Part shown: positions 35,902-47,047 of the stretch, one piece after another
Position numbering within the stretch: position 1 is the stretch's first letter
How the letters are laid out: every line of letters begins with the position of its first letter
Assembly: GCA_973895155.1 (NCBI GenBank)
Contig: OZ316898.1
Coordinates: forward strand, 13,826,001-13,890,000
Direction of reading: 5' to 3'
DNA length: 64,000 nucleotides
Source: Marsupella aquatica
Taxonomy: Eukaryota; Marchantiophyta
Made by a program: the position numbers and the translations under genes
The notes under the pieces: model-generated
Told to the model about the DNA's origin: nothing
Databases searched by the model: none
Seen by the model: only the letters and a program-made list of their open reading frames with translations

Positions 35902-36177
35902 CTCTGTGTCAAATACTTGTCAAGGAGCTTAAGCGGCTTTTCTCCCCAAAAGACTACCTAATACCTGCTCCATATCATACCAGGGTCACAAAGGATTGAC
36001 AAAACTTCTGAAATGTGCCTACAATGTCTAATCACTCCATACATAAGTAGTTTCAACTCTCCACTTCTAGAGAGGTAGTCCCCTTGACTACTTTTGTACT
36101 CACACCCTTCCCCTCTCCTCTACTCCAAGGATCAGCAAGGGGGATCTCCGCTCCAAGCTGTCACCTTAGAGTAGATT

Positions 36178-36540
36178 CTCACACAAACATCCAAGAACCC
36201 AAAATACTTTCCTCTTCAAGCTTAAGTCTCCTCAAGACCCTCAAAGTAGTGTTACCCCTCAACCTTGCCCCCCTGGCCTTGGTTTGGGTCCACACATCCC
36301 CTTTGAGCTCTAGAGAAGGCTCCTCTATCTAAGGACTCTTCCTCTTGTACTTACCTTTTGTTAACACGATCACACACCAAGCAAAGTACTTTCCAGCCTC
36401 AAGCTATAATCCTCTCTAAGTCTCAAAGTAGTGCTCTACCTTAACCTTGCCTCCTTGGCCTTGGTTTTGTACTAGCACATCCCCTTTGAGCTTAGACCAA
36501 GATTACACCATAGCATGGACTCTTCTCTTGCTCCCATACA
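36178..36540. repeat. ~182-bp tandem duplication inside the LTR-like insertion
   Basis: Two diverged copies. Shared anchors are CTCAAAGTAGTG (36,241 and 36,423), CTTGGCCTTGGTTT-like and ACATCCCCTTTGAGCT. Tandem subrepeats are common in long plant LTRs. Confidence 0.8.
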
Positions 36541-37559
36541 CTTCAAATGCACTCACACTTAATGGTCACAATGAAGATTGACAAGTCTCCTTTTATTGTA
36601 TCACCTTTACAACAAAAGTTCACTACACATTTTCCACACTAAGCATGGACCACCTCTCCCTTCTCAAGCTTAGCCCTACCTTGGCAAGGTAGAGATTCCA
36701 CTTAAGAGATGAGACTCCCGGTTCTTAACAAATGAAAACTTACTCCTTATATACTATTCTCCTTCCACACCACACCAAGCTTGACCTGGGGTCCAACTAC
36801 TCCTCCCCCAAGTCCTCCTAACACACAAAGTCCAACTCTATAGTTCGTAGCCCACCCTACAACCCATTGTTTGGACTCCTTCCAAGCCCTGGAATATGCC
36901 ACACATGAGTTGCATGCCTTGACCTCCAAACCTGCTCCCACTTATGGTCCTCCTCACTAGCTTCCCAACCCACTTGAAATCTCGCAAAAAGAGTGAGTGA
37001 GTCTCAAGTTGTGCCTAGTCAAAGATGGCCTTATTTTACTAACTACCCTAAGTAAACTACCCCCTATACTTACTTTTCTTAACATGATGGCCTTACACCT
37101 TTGAAAAAAGGTAAGTACCCTTCCCTAGAGCCTAACTAAAGTAGTATGGGTGCAAGAAAGGTCAGCCCCTAAATCTGGTAGTCATTCCCCTATGCCGACT
37201 TTGGTTTGCAAGCTATCGGGACCCCCTCATGGCCTCAGCTAAAAATATATTTGAGTGACTCTTTTTCTGGGTTTCCACCTTCACCAAGGGGTGCCTTACC
37301 TTCCCCTTACTCAGCACAAAAACATTTGGGTCCCAACGGATACCCCTAGCCAAAGTTATGCCCATTCTCCCAAGGCCTGTTTTTGGTGTAAAGCGGGTAT
37401 AAGCGGCGACCCGATTACACTTACTTTACACGCCCCTTATGGAGATTCCAGGTGTCACCAGGGGAGAGTACTCTCATTATACTCACGTTTCTTATGAAAA
37501 ATTTGATAAGAACATCAATTTTCGCAGTCATTTTCCTCTCTCTTGAATTCAATCTGAAA

Positions 37560-38160
37560 GTGCAACATGATCTGTTGGATTTGAATGGCAGCAGGTCAAT
37601 TGATAGCTCAGCCTGGTTTGCAGCAGCCTTCTCAATCCACCTCCATAGCCATCCAGCCTTGCAGGTGATTCAAAATTGCAGCAGCCATAGCCCACCAATT
37701 CGCAGCTAGCCCTTGTTCTTCCTTGCAGCTGGTCCTTTTGCTACTACATTCAATCAATTTGCTAGCAGCCTAGCTCTATTCTCCAGCAGCCGGCCATAGC
37801 TCACCCTTCTCAACTTCGTAGCTAGCAGAGCAACAACACTATTGAGCTAGCAGCATACTTACTAATCAGCCAACACTCAACATCTCGTGCTTGAAGCTAG
37901 CCCTTCTAATTCTGGTGCAACAGTAAATCTGATCAACTGCCAGCCCTTCAATTTCATAGCCCACCATAGCTCACAGCCAGCCAACTAGCTCTTGATCAGC
38001 AGCAGCCTATTTCTCCATAGCACGCAGCTTGATTCCAATCAGCAGCATCAAGGCGGCCAGCCAATTCTGATCAGCATCCCATGCCTGAAGTTATAGCAGC
38101 TCAATTCAATTTCGTAGCTGCCTCTTGATCCCAATTTGAAGCAAGCATCTCATGTATTGA
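37560..38160. repeat. degenerate AGC/TAGC-rich low-complexity segment
   Basis: Plus strand rich in short phrases such as GCAGCC, TAGCAGC, CATAGCCCACC and CAGCCAATTC without a fixed period. Probably degenerate tandem-repeat DNA within the LTR-like insertion. Confidence 0.5.
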
Positions 38161-39016
38161 CCCTTATGGTGTTCCTGACCTCGTGCTTGAGTCGCCCCGG
38201 CCTCGTGCTTAAGTCGTGGTCGCCGCCGACGCGGTTGACACTAAGAAAAATTTCGGATTTTTTTGTTGGGAAAACAGTATTTCCAGGCCGTTTTGGACCG
38301 CCCCCAAAAATCACACATGAGTCTAAAATGACTTCTGAGTATATATACATATTCTCTGGACATAGGACTATGTCCTGGTTTACTAATATCTAAACAAAAT
38401 CTTATCAACGATTTTCTAAAATTAGGTAAAGTGGGTCAATTATTATGTTTTCCAAAATTCTTCTCACCTTTGAGATGCTCCCAAAAAGTAACCAAAGATA
38501 CCCAGCTTCTACCACAAGTTTCCAGGGATAGAGTGGACCATATTTAACCCACTTCCAAACTTGGAACTCCTAAATTTACTCATCAGCTATTTTTCCCGGG
38601 ACCCGCTATTTTGTTAATTTAAGTCACACCAAAACACAAGGATACCCTAGGCTGAGACCCCACTTGACATCTAACTTTTTAGGGGTGCTCTAGGGACCTC
38701 CTAGCATCTATGGGAAAAATCTGAACCAAAAGTAAGACTTCAAGTGTCAGGTTGTTTCTCCGGCTCGGAATAGTCGCCTATTCTAATAAGGACGGAACGT
38801 TGTATTCCCCATCATAAAGACCTTTCTTATCCCTTGGCACTTGCTTACAACTCAGTAACCTTCCATTCCACTATCTTTCCTATTCTACCTACTTAAGTTC
38901 CTAAAACCTAGTTACTCCGATAGCACTTAAAACGTCTTTCTTACTATTCCTTGTTCCTAAAGCAAAAACATGACAAGTTTCTTACATAAACCTATATCGA
39001 GCCATTCCACACTCTG

Positions 39017-40767
39017 GACACCTCATGCGTCTCCAAACATCGCTTAAGTGTAAGGTCGGGCATGGTTTTATGGAGCACACCTTTAATGAGGGTGTAAGGC
39101 CCCGCCTTATGTACAAAAACTGCCTGTTGCTTTGCATTCATGTGTTGAGGAGGTTGACCAGTAATGAGAAAAGAAACAATCTCAGCATAAAGCGATTGTT
39201 CACCCTCCATGTGAAATAACTCCTCATCAGGAAACACATCGGGAATTGACTCGGTATCACCTTCTCCTTCCAACCGAGATAAGTAATCAGCATTTGACAT
39301 GGCTTTTTCCAGGGCGCACCTCCACTTTAAACCGGAATTCTTGAAGAAGTAGAATCCAGCGTGCAATTCGGCCTGACAAATCTGCCTTATTAAAAAGATA
39401 CTTAAGAGAGTTATGATCAGTATGAAAAATAGTGTCATAACCCAGGAGGTAGTGATGGATTTTTTTGCAAGAAAAAACAATGCCCAGAGCTTCACGTTCA
39501 GTGGTGGAATAATTTTGCTCAGCACTATTGAGTTGACGACTGGCAAAGTAAATAGGGTGGTGCTTATCACGCTCATCTTTCTGACTGAACTCAATCCCTA
39601 TGCAAAACTTAGAAGTATCCACGGAAACATGAAACTCTTTTGACCAGTTAGGAGGAAGAAGAACTGGAGCTACAGATAGTCAACGTATGTTTGAGGGTGA
39701 GGAAGGCATTGTCTCGTGCCTCATTCCACTCGACATAAGGCACATCCTTTTTAAGAAGTTGATTAAGAGGTGTGGCGAGAACATAATAACCCTCAATAAA
39801 TCGTCTATAATACCCGGCATACCCCAAAAACCCCCTTAACTCACGCAAATTAGTGGGCACTTCTAAGGCAAGGATGACTGTAATTTTATCATGATCAACA
39901 ACAATGCCTCTTTAAGAAATTTTATGACCCAATAAAATGCCCTCTGTCATCCCGAAGAAACATTTTTCAGGGTGCAAACACAAGCCAGCCTCACGACACT
40001 TAGCAAAGGTCTTCCTCAATTTCTCCAAATGATCCTTTTCACCGCTGAAAACACAAAAATTGTCAATAAAAATCTCCAAGAAATCACGCAGGTACTCCTG
40101 AAAAATAACAGTCATTAGCCTTTGAAAAGTTGATGGGGCATTACACAACCCAAAGGGCATGCGAGAAAATGCATAGGTGCCCCAATCAGTTGTGAATGTA
40201 GTGTTAGACTGATCCGATTTTCTAATAAAAACCTGGTTATAACCTGAAAACCCGTCTAAAAAACTATACAATTCCTTACCAGCAACTTGATCTAGAATCG
40301 TATCCGTAAATGGTAAGGGATGAAATTAAATCCTTTTTAGTGGCTGCATTTAATTTCCTATAATCCTGACATACTCTAATTTTTACTTTCCCATCCGATC
40401 CTGGTTTTTTAGGAACTATAACTATAGGCGATACCCAGACACTACTTAGGACAGGGTAAATAAAACCAGCCTCTTTTAATTTATCTAATTCCATTTTAGC
40501 CATGAGAGAATACTTGGGATTTAGTCTATACTGACGCTGCCTAATGGGTATAGCATCCTCTACTAAATCTATATGGTGTTCACCTAAAGTAGAAGAAATT
40601 CCTTTTAAATCATGATGACTCCAGGCAAAAATATCTTTATATTCATAAAAAAGATCCTTGTATGCTTGTTTGGTAGCATCATCCAAATTTCTCCCTATGT
40701 TAAACGTTTTATCCTTTTCTAGTTCTAGCTTAGCATATTGATTCTTTTTAACCATATCCTCAGTCAT
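39017..40767 (-). pseudogene. gypsy reverse transcriptase and RNase H
   Basis: Minus-strand RT: SSVWVSPIVIVPKK, VCQDYRKLNAATKKD, SFLDGFSGYNQ, MPFGLCNAPSTFQR, then FIDNFCVF where the family active site is (Y/F)xDD. The second Asp is Asn here, which would abolish polymerisation. The thumb and connection region has LRELRGFLGYAGYYRRFI. RNase H follows with [20 protein letters not shown] (catalytic Glu) and [10 protein letters not shown] (catalytic Asp), then the linker ([10 protein letters not shown] through RCLETHEVSRV). There are frameshifts near 40,320, 39,690 and 39,300 and a TAA at 39,912-39,914. Function lost. Confidence 0.93.
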
Positions 40768-40857
40768 GCTAGCAGACTCTTGAAAATATGCAGAGCTTTT
40801 TCCTAAGGCTACTTCCCCTTCCTTAGGTTTCTGTGATTGCTATTCATCCAAATCCGA

Positions 40858-42037
40858 TTATGGCATCTCGACAATCGGTTTTGGTTTGAAAATTACTTTA
40901 GGAGGTAACATCGCTTGAGGATTTGGGGCAAGTAGTTCAGACCTTGAGGAAGGACCAACTTCATCTACTTTCCTCATATGCTCAGCTGGTACTGCCTGTT
41001 CGTAAGTGTAGACTTCGAGGTAGCGCACGTCCTCCTCAAAGCTAAATTCGTCCTCCTTGAGCTTCATCATCGCATCCACCCATCGTGAATCAATTGTAGA
41101 GGTACTATTATTGGACGTATAACCTGGGTCTGAAGACATAGTTTCCCCCAAATGCTGGATCTTATCCCAAGACAACGTGACTTTAGGATAACCAAAGGAA
41201 AATGTTTTATTAGCCCAATTAACTTTAACCTTAGCTTTATAAAGCCAAGGGCGACCTAACAAAATAGGGAAAGTTGACTGAGTGGGAGGATCAATAACAA
41301 GAAAATTCAAAATAAAAGGTAAGCCTCCAATTAAAACTTCAATATTCCCTAATTTACCTAATGGAAAAACTCTAGATTGATCTGCCATCCTAAGGACTCT
41401 AGGTGTTGATTCATACTTAGTAAATCCTAACGAACATGCAGTTTGTGCTATCATAATATTAACTCCCGAACCGCCATCAATAGGGACACTTCTAACTAAA
41501 CAGCCGTCAATTTGGAGTTCAACATCCGGGGCACCAAAGTCCTCTATTTCAGCAAAATTAACGGCTACCGGAGGCATCTTATATTTCCTACACCTAGAAC
41601 TAAGAAGTGGTTTTAGCTGTTTTCTATACAAAGCATTATTTCTCAACAATTCTCCAAAAGTTACTGTCGCTTGAGCATTAGCCACATCCTTAACTATGTC
41701 ATAGCCTAATTTTTCATCTACTCTAACTCCCTGAAAATTTGGCTTATCCTCAAAGGAAACATGCTTGGGTTTCACTGCAATATTTTGTGCATTAGCTTTA
41801 ATCTCTTGATTAATATATTCATTAGCTTTAGATGATATATCTCTTATAAAATACTTTGGGTTGTACCTGTCATACACAGGGTCTAACTCTTTGGGAAGAC
41901 CTTCTACCTGCTTACCCCCAGGCGGTGGGTCACTGGTCTTGGTCTTATCCTTGATCTTACGTGGAGTGCATGGTTGGGGAGTCGTACTGACCCAAAGCAA
42001 ATTTTGAGCCCAAACTATCCCTTTGACGGTTTGTCTC
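40858..42037 (-). pseudogene. gypsy aspartic protease / pol N-terminal region
   Basis: About 390 codons. The protease motif is PIDGGSGVNIM (residues ~193-203), with a hydrophobic FPILLGRPWLY block downstream that matches the second half of retropepsin folds in Tat/Athila elements. Upstream is a charged linker. It processes the gag-pol polyprotein in family members. The preceding gag frame joins from the other side of TIR element C, but the pol frame lies one base ahead of it. A TAG/TAA-rich gap (40,768-40,857) separates it from RT. Confidence 0.88.
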
Positions 42038-42334
42038 CTCAGGGGTCTCACTATATGGGGACCTCCCCATCGCCTGCGACGTTTTTAGGCCTAGGACCCC
42101 CTAAAATGTAAGAAAAAAAATTTATTTTTTAACCCCTATAAAGTTGGAATATTCTTGGAATATTCTAAAATTTGGATTAAAAAGACCCTAGTATTCTTAT
42201 AAGTCTCAAAATTGAATTTAAAAGACCCTATTGTTCTTCTACAAAAATTCTTAAGTCTTCCCTTAGAACCAATAAAATGACCCTATCATTCGTCGCACGT
42301 GATATACCATTTTTGTGGAAGTGAAACCCCCGAG
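42038..42334. mobile_element. MITE-like TIR element C (CTCGGGGG family)
   Basis: 297 bp. Left end CTCAGGGGTCTCAC; right end (reverse complement) CTCGGGGGTTTCAC. Subterminal blocks are CATCGCCTGCGACGTTT and TATCACGTGCGACGAATG. A perfect 8-bp target duplication TTTGTCTC lies at 42,030-42,037 and 42,335-42,342. Inserted at the gag-pol junction of the retroelement. Nonautonomous. Confidence 0.92.
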
Positions 42335-42342
42335 TTTGTCTC

Positions 42343-42916
42343 CTCAACTTTTTGCTTGGCACTTCGAGTAGTAGTCCTATAGACTGATGAAACGTCATCG
42401 TCATTCAACTCCTCCTCCATCACATGGTGAGTATCTTCCAAGAAAATCAGCCGCACCTCTGCAGCTCGGGGGGGGGGGGTCACTATATGAAGGGTCATAC
42501 ATCACGTGCGACGGTTTGGGTCATTTATGACCCCCCTAAGTCACTTTCTAGAAAGTTGTACAACACCAATCATGTGATGACATGTATGCATTTTGCAATT
42601 AAACAACCCTATATTTCCATAGAAGACTTAATAAGTTTTCCGCCAAAACCATTTAAATGGCCCTATACTTCGTCGCACATGATATGCCACTTCCATGGAA
42701 GTGACCCCCCCGAGCTCTGCAACATCCTTCTTCTCTGGATCCTTAACATATTTCACCATCAGTTTAGGTTGAACCGGTTTTGGGCATTCAATGGGTAAGT
42801 GTCCCTCACTTCCACAATTTCCACAAATAGGGGTATATTGATATGGAGCTTTAGGATAAGGACAATCAGGAGCATAATGGCCAGCGATCCCACAATTGTA
42901 GCAAGTTCCCGGGATT
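42343..42916 (-). pseudogene. gypsy gag C-terminal part with two zinc knuckles (split by element B)
   Basis: The minus strand encodes two intact CCHC knuckles, CYNCGIAGHYAPDC and CGNCGSEGHLPIEC (42,730-42,910), RNA-binding motifs of the nucleocapsid part of gag. A Lys/Pro-rich tail follows, and then, beyond element B (42,465-42,714), an acidic segment (EVRLIFLEDTHHVMEEELNDDD) running to element C. The reading frame is kept across B once the insertion and one target copy are discounted. The same holds across E toward the N-terminal gag. Confidence 0.88.
42465..42714. mobile_element. MITE-like TIR element B (CTCGGGGG family)
   Basis: 250 bp. Left end CTCGGGGGG... then TCACTATATGAAG; right end (reverse complement) CTCGGGGGGGTCACTTCCA. 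Subterminal blocks are CATCACGTGCGACGGTT and TATCATGTGCGACGAAG. Target duplication CTCTGCAG / CTCTGCAA at 42,457-42,464 and 42,715-42,722 (7 of 8 bases). It interrupts gag downstream of the zinc knuckles. Confidence 0.9.
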
Positions 42917-42924
42917 CTCTCTGT

Positions 42925-44744
42925 CCCTGGGCCCTCACTCTGTATATATTAAGTGAACCCCCCTGAGAACAGACCCCCCCCCTTGTACCCCTTCTTAATA
43001 TTTTTTTTCCATTAAACTATTCCTTGTTAATATAAAAATATTAATATTTGCTAATAAATTTTACCCTTATGTAACTTATAAAAGGGTCTTTCAGGTAATT
43101 GAAATTACCCTTGACTTTTTAAAATTATGAATATCATATAAACATGCAAACTACTCAGAAACATATATTATGTGTAATGATGTTATTTTGCATAAGAAAC
43201 CTGATGTGGGTACAAGTTTTATATAGATTAACAAAATTAGCACCAGATAATTATAGTATCGCTGGTTGCTCATAAACATGTACTAATTAAATAGCACTAG
43301 AATGCTCTACTACCCTGTAAGAATAATTGCAAGTATACTATTGCATATGCATGCATACTATTGTGTATGCATGACTGTATACTATTGCTAAATTATTCTA
43401 TTATAAACTAAACATGATTCTCAGTCGAGTCTGTAAAGATCTCCCTGACTCAAGTAAAGTTCTGTTTGACTCAAGTAAAGTTCCCCATGATCATGACTAA
43501 GCATGATGATCACTGTGAAGTCACTAACTCAAATACATTTCTTGGCAGCTTCTTTTGTACCTGATACATCAAACTACACATTAGTAACTGATTTTGGACC
43601 ATACTCATTACACAAGAAAATCACTACTGAGAAATATGAGAGTAATACCATTAGGTCTTCTTTGGCTGAATTGTTACTTAGACATGCTGGGTAATTTCTC
43701 TGTTATCTCTGCAATCAAAAAATTGATTGAAATGTCAGAGGCATTATCAAAACGTCTATTCAAAAACTTTTCATACCAATTATATACTTAAAAGGTACAT
43801 GCAATAACCAGGCAATAACTATGACAACTGCTTACCATGTTATATAAGATTAAAGAATTTTGTTTCTGGCAAAATTATCAAGAGAAACTAGCAAGAGGGT
43901 GGCATGCACTTACTTTACCAAGCGAGGAGCCGACGGGGAGTCAAAAGCAATAAGTTGACTGTGTAAGAGCAGAGTATAGACGCAGGATGCAGCCCAAAGA
44001 AGATACAAGAGCTATGGTGAGTGTGAAATTGCGTGACCTAAACTGGCAAGCGGGAGCGGGAGAGAGTACCTAGGGGAGAGAGAAACAGGGTACTCCTCGC
44101 ATGACGAAGGCACGGGGAGCGGGGTGAGGAGGAGGAGGCAAGGGGAGCTGGTGAGTGAACCCCCGAGCAGGCCCCCGAGTGAACCCCAGTGTGGCCAGCC
44201 CCCAGGTACCCCCCGACACTCACCCATGATCACAGGAGCACACAAACCCTGACGCATATACACCAGGCCCCGCACCAGGCCTCATATCTGGCCGTCTGAC
44301 TAAAGCAAGAATTAATCTGATCCGTCTATGTGGGATAATACCAAGTTGGCCCCAAAGACCCTGGCCCAATATCTACTCAACTCCCAAACACGTCTCCCAA
44401 AACCCATTTGCCTCAACTTATGGATCACAAACCCTAAACCAAACTTGCCTTAGCATACCACATAATTAAATTATTGATTTAGTACATGGACATGTGTACT
44501 AATGAGGTGATGACATGTGGACCAACCATATAGTGACGCGTGTCCTAGGCATTTTGGGTAACCTTGCGTAAAATTCTTGTGACATGTATTTGATAAGAAC
44601 CTTATTATTAATATTGTGCCAAATGTATATATGGGGATGTTATCTACTTTAAAAATTATTGTAAAAATTACTTTGCATTGTATTAAAAATACCCTTGCAT
44701 CGTTCGCACGTCCGCCCTGTATTAGTAAGACTGAGGGCCCAGGG
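42925..44744. mobile_element. 1.8-kb TIR element E, perfect 8-bp TSD
   Basis: 1,820 bp with perfect 13-bp inverted ends CCCTGGGCCCTCA and a perfect 8-bp target duplication CTCTCTGT (42,917-42,924 and 44,745-44,752), inserted within gag. The right subterminal region contains GGACGTGCGAACGATGCAAGG, resembling the CACGTGCGA block of elements A-D. The left subterminal region contains AAGTGAACCCCCCTGAG, resembling their ends. The interior is A+T-rich at 43.0-43.9 kb and G+C-rich at 44.0-44.3 kb. No transposase is recognised, so the element appears nonautonomous, possibly carrying a captured host fragment. Confidence 0.88.
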
Positions 44745-44752
44745 CTCTCTGT

Positions 44753-46372
44753 GCGAGGAGGATATCCTCCAGGAAGATTCATGGGAGGTTTTACTGGTGG
44801 TCTTATGGTCATTGATCGGGCCATCGTATTCATCCCCATATCCCGACCCATAGGTTGTCTTGATGGGGCCATGGATCTTCTTGGAAATGAAGGACTACTG
44901 ACCATGTACCAATCAAGCTCTTCAGGTTCCACATCATAACAACCTTGGTCATCCCATTCTTCTGCCATGTAATGCACTTGTCTCCCCACATGTGGACACT
45001 TCACTAGGTAGTGGCCTCGTTCTCCACAACGAGCACGCCGAACATTTGGTCTTTGCACGGGCAGTAGTCTTTGTTTGGGACGTTTATCTGCCAAATTGAC
45101 CGAAAGCTTGTCAAATTTTCCACTAAGATCATCAATCGTTTTCTTCACGCCTGTAAGCGACTTTAATGCATTATTAGTAGGATGATATATTTTCTTTCGA
45201 TCTTTCCTATTACTACTGGATTCATCATTTGAAGATGAAGAGGATGAAGGCGATGAGGAACTTGAACTAGAACTTGAGGAGGAAGAGGATGAGGAGGACG
45301 AAGAAGTAAGGTCCTTCTTTTTAAATCCGAATCTTTTCTTCTTTCGCTTCCGCTTTTCTCGTTCCTTCTCTTGTTTTTCCTCTTTCTTGAGCTCTTTCCT
45401 CTGGGACATCTCAGTATCCTCAAATTCCTGTGCAGCCTCAATTGCTGCTGCTAAGTTGGCAGGGTGTGCTCGTCTGACATACCGATTTGTTTCGCGTGGT
45501 AGTCCTCCTACAAAATATTCGGTTTGCATGTCATCACTGGGTAGAGGTCTTAGTTTCAAAATCAATTTCCTTACCTCCTGAGAATAAGTTCTTAGGGTAT
45601 CTTTCTTCCGCATGCAAATTCTCCTTAACCAAGAAAGTACCCTCGAAGTCGCTACTGCTTCTCGAAATTCTTTCCGAAAAGCGGTTTGTAAGTTCGACCA
45701 ACTACCCTGAATTGCAGGAGTGAGAGATAAGGTGTACCATTTATGGGCCTCTTTCTTCATCAAACCTTCAAAAATTTGAAGATCTGGTTCTGTGTTCTCC
45801 TTATTTGTTTTGGCCGTCGATAAAAATTCACCCAGCCAATCGTCCGGATCTTGGCCTCTGCCTTTGAAAACTGTATATCTCAATCTTGTCAAAGTTGTCA
45901 TGATGGCAGACGATGAAGTGCTAGGTAATCTAACAGTGGGTTGCTGAACTTGACTATTAACTATTCGTAATGGAATCGGGGGCAAAGAAATGTTTCTAAT
46001 CGCAGAACTAATTACTACTCTAGGACTACTATCGAGGACATCTATGTCAAGAGTAACTAATTCTTCTAAATTTCTCACCTTTTCTGCTACCGTTGAAAAT
46101 TCAGGCTAAATCTCTGGGTCAATTGTTCCTTGGCGATTGAAATCATCATCCATTTTTTCCTTTCCAGCAACGGACCCACCTAGTACATATCTTGTAAGAT
46201 CAATGTAGGGGGCTGGACTATCTCTGTTGATAGGTGATTTCCCTCGGTCTATGGATGGCGATCTTGACCTTTGCTCTGCAAGTTGTGCTTGGGCTTGAAG
46301 GCGTTTCTTCTCTTCTCTATTTTGATAGCATACTATCTCTCTCTCTCTGGGGTTAGTACCGTCTGTACTCAT
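44753..46372 (-). pseudogene. gypsy gag N-terminal part (capsid domain)
   Basis: The frame opens at an ATG at 46,372 and runs to element E with one in-frame TAG at 46,106-46,108, a likely CAG change. After a Ser/Arg-rich leader comes the retrotransposon gag capsid domain: YTVFKGRGQDPDDWLGEFL, then KKEAHKWYTLSLTP, SWSNLQTAFRKEF and LRTYSQEVRKL. A Lys/Arg-rich patch and an 18-serine tract follow. A degenerate knuckle RCGERGHYLVKC lacks the first Cys. Gag assembles the cytoplasmic virus-like particle. Element E truncates it before the two intact knuckles. Confidence 0.9.
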
Positions 46373-46654
46373 GGAGGTCCATCCTTATTTCATAATTCTA
46401 ATTATTCTTTCATGAATGTGCTTCATTAATAAAAAATAGGAAATACTTATCAGACTTTCTCCATAAATCCTGACTTCCAAACCACATCGTTACCTTAATT
46501 TGGATCAAATTTAAAATCCCCAAATTTTTGTAACCATTTTTGTTTATTGGCTCCTACAACAATTTAAATTGAAGCTGTCAAGATTCAAATTCCTTCTACC
46601 GCACGACACCAAATCCTTGAGCACTGTCTTAAATCAGAAACATTGACATACATG
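46373..46654. other. retroelement leader between small ORF and gag
   Basis: Non-coding A+T-rich DNA just upstream of the gag ATG in the minus direction. Nothing recognised. Bounded on the right by TIR element D. Confidence 0.5.
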
Positions 46655-46943
46655 CTCGGGGGGTTGACTATCAAAAATCTTAGGAACCACGTGCGATCCA
46701 AAATAGGTATTTTTGATAGAAATTAACTAAATTTTTAAAAAGCGTAGGAGGTAAAAGAAGGTATTATATAAACTCATGTTTATAGAATATTCTCTAATAT
46801 ATACTTTTTATAAAATAAAATAGGTTATTAATATTGAAAATGGATAATATTCTTGGAATATTTTCTTTATAAAATAGGTCTATTTATATTAGGCTAGGAT
46901 CGCACGTGGTACCCCAAAATATACACTTAGTTAACCCCCCGAG
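46655..46943. mobile_element. MITE-like TIR element D (CTCGGGGG family)
   Basis: 289 bp. Left end CTCGGGGGGTTGACTA; right end (reverse complement) CTCGGGGGGTTAACTA. Both ends carry CCACGTGCGATCC about 30 bp in. Perfect 8-bp target duplication CATACATG at 46,647-46,654 and 46,944-46,951. Inserted in the untranslated leader of the retroelement. This is the best-preserved family member and gives the clearest view of its two-block end structure. Confidence 0.95.
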
Positions 46944-47047
46944 CATACATGTGATAACAAAAAATCTTAATTACCTATGAATTGATACGTCTATCAATTC
47001 ATTTCATCAAGACGATTAGCATCATTTGCAATCCATTTGCGCCCCAT

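Larger units (their letters stand above)
35907..39011. mobile_element. 3.1-kb LTR-like insertion within gypsy pol
   Basis: The segment starts TGTCAAATAC and ends ATTCCACA on the plus strand (TG...CA), flanked by perfect 5-bp repeats CTCTG (35,902-35,906 and 39,012-39,016). It splits pol between the end of the RNase H linker (RCLETHEVSRV) and the integrase finger (ISALHEG). Removing it with one target copy would rejoin the frame. I found no internal copy of its ends, so it behaves as a very long solo LTR, or as a nonautonomous element whose LTRs I cannot separate. It contains no recognisable ORF. Confidence 0.75.

Noticed and set aside
44012-44275. Minus-strand open frames in the G+C-rich part of element E as a gene
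   Set aside because: Composition-driven low-complexity frames without motifs, and overlapping frames are equally open.
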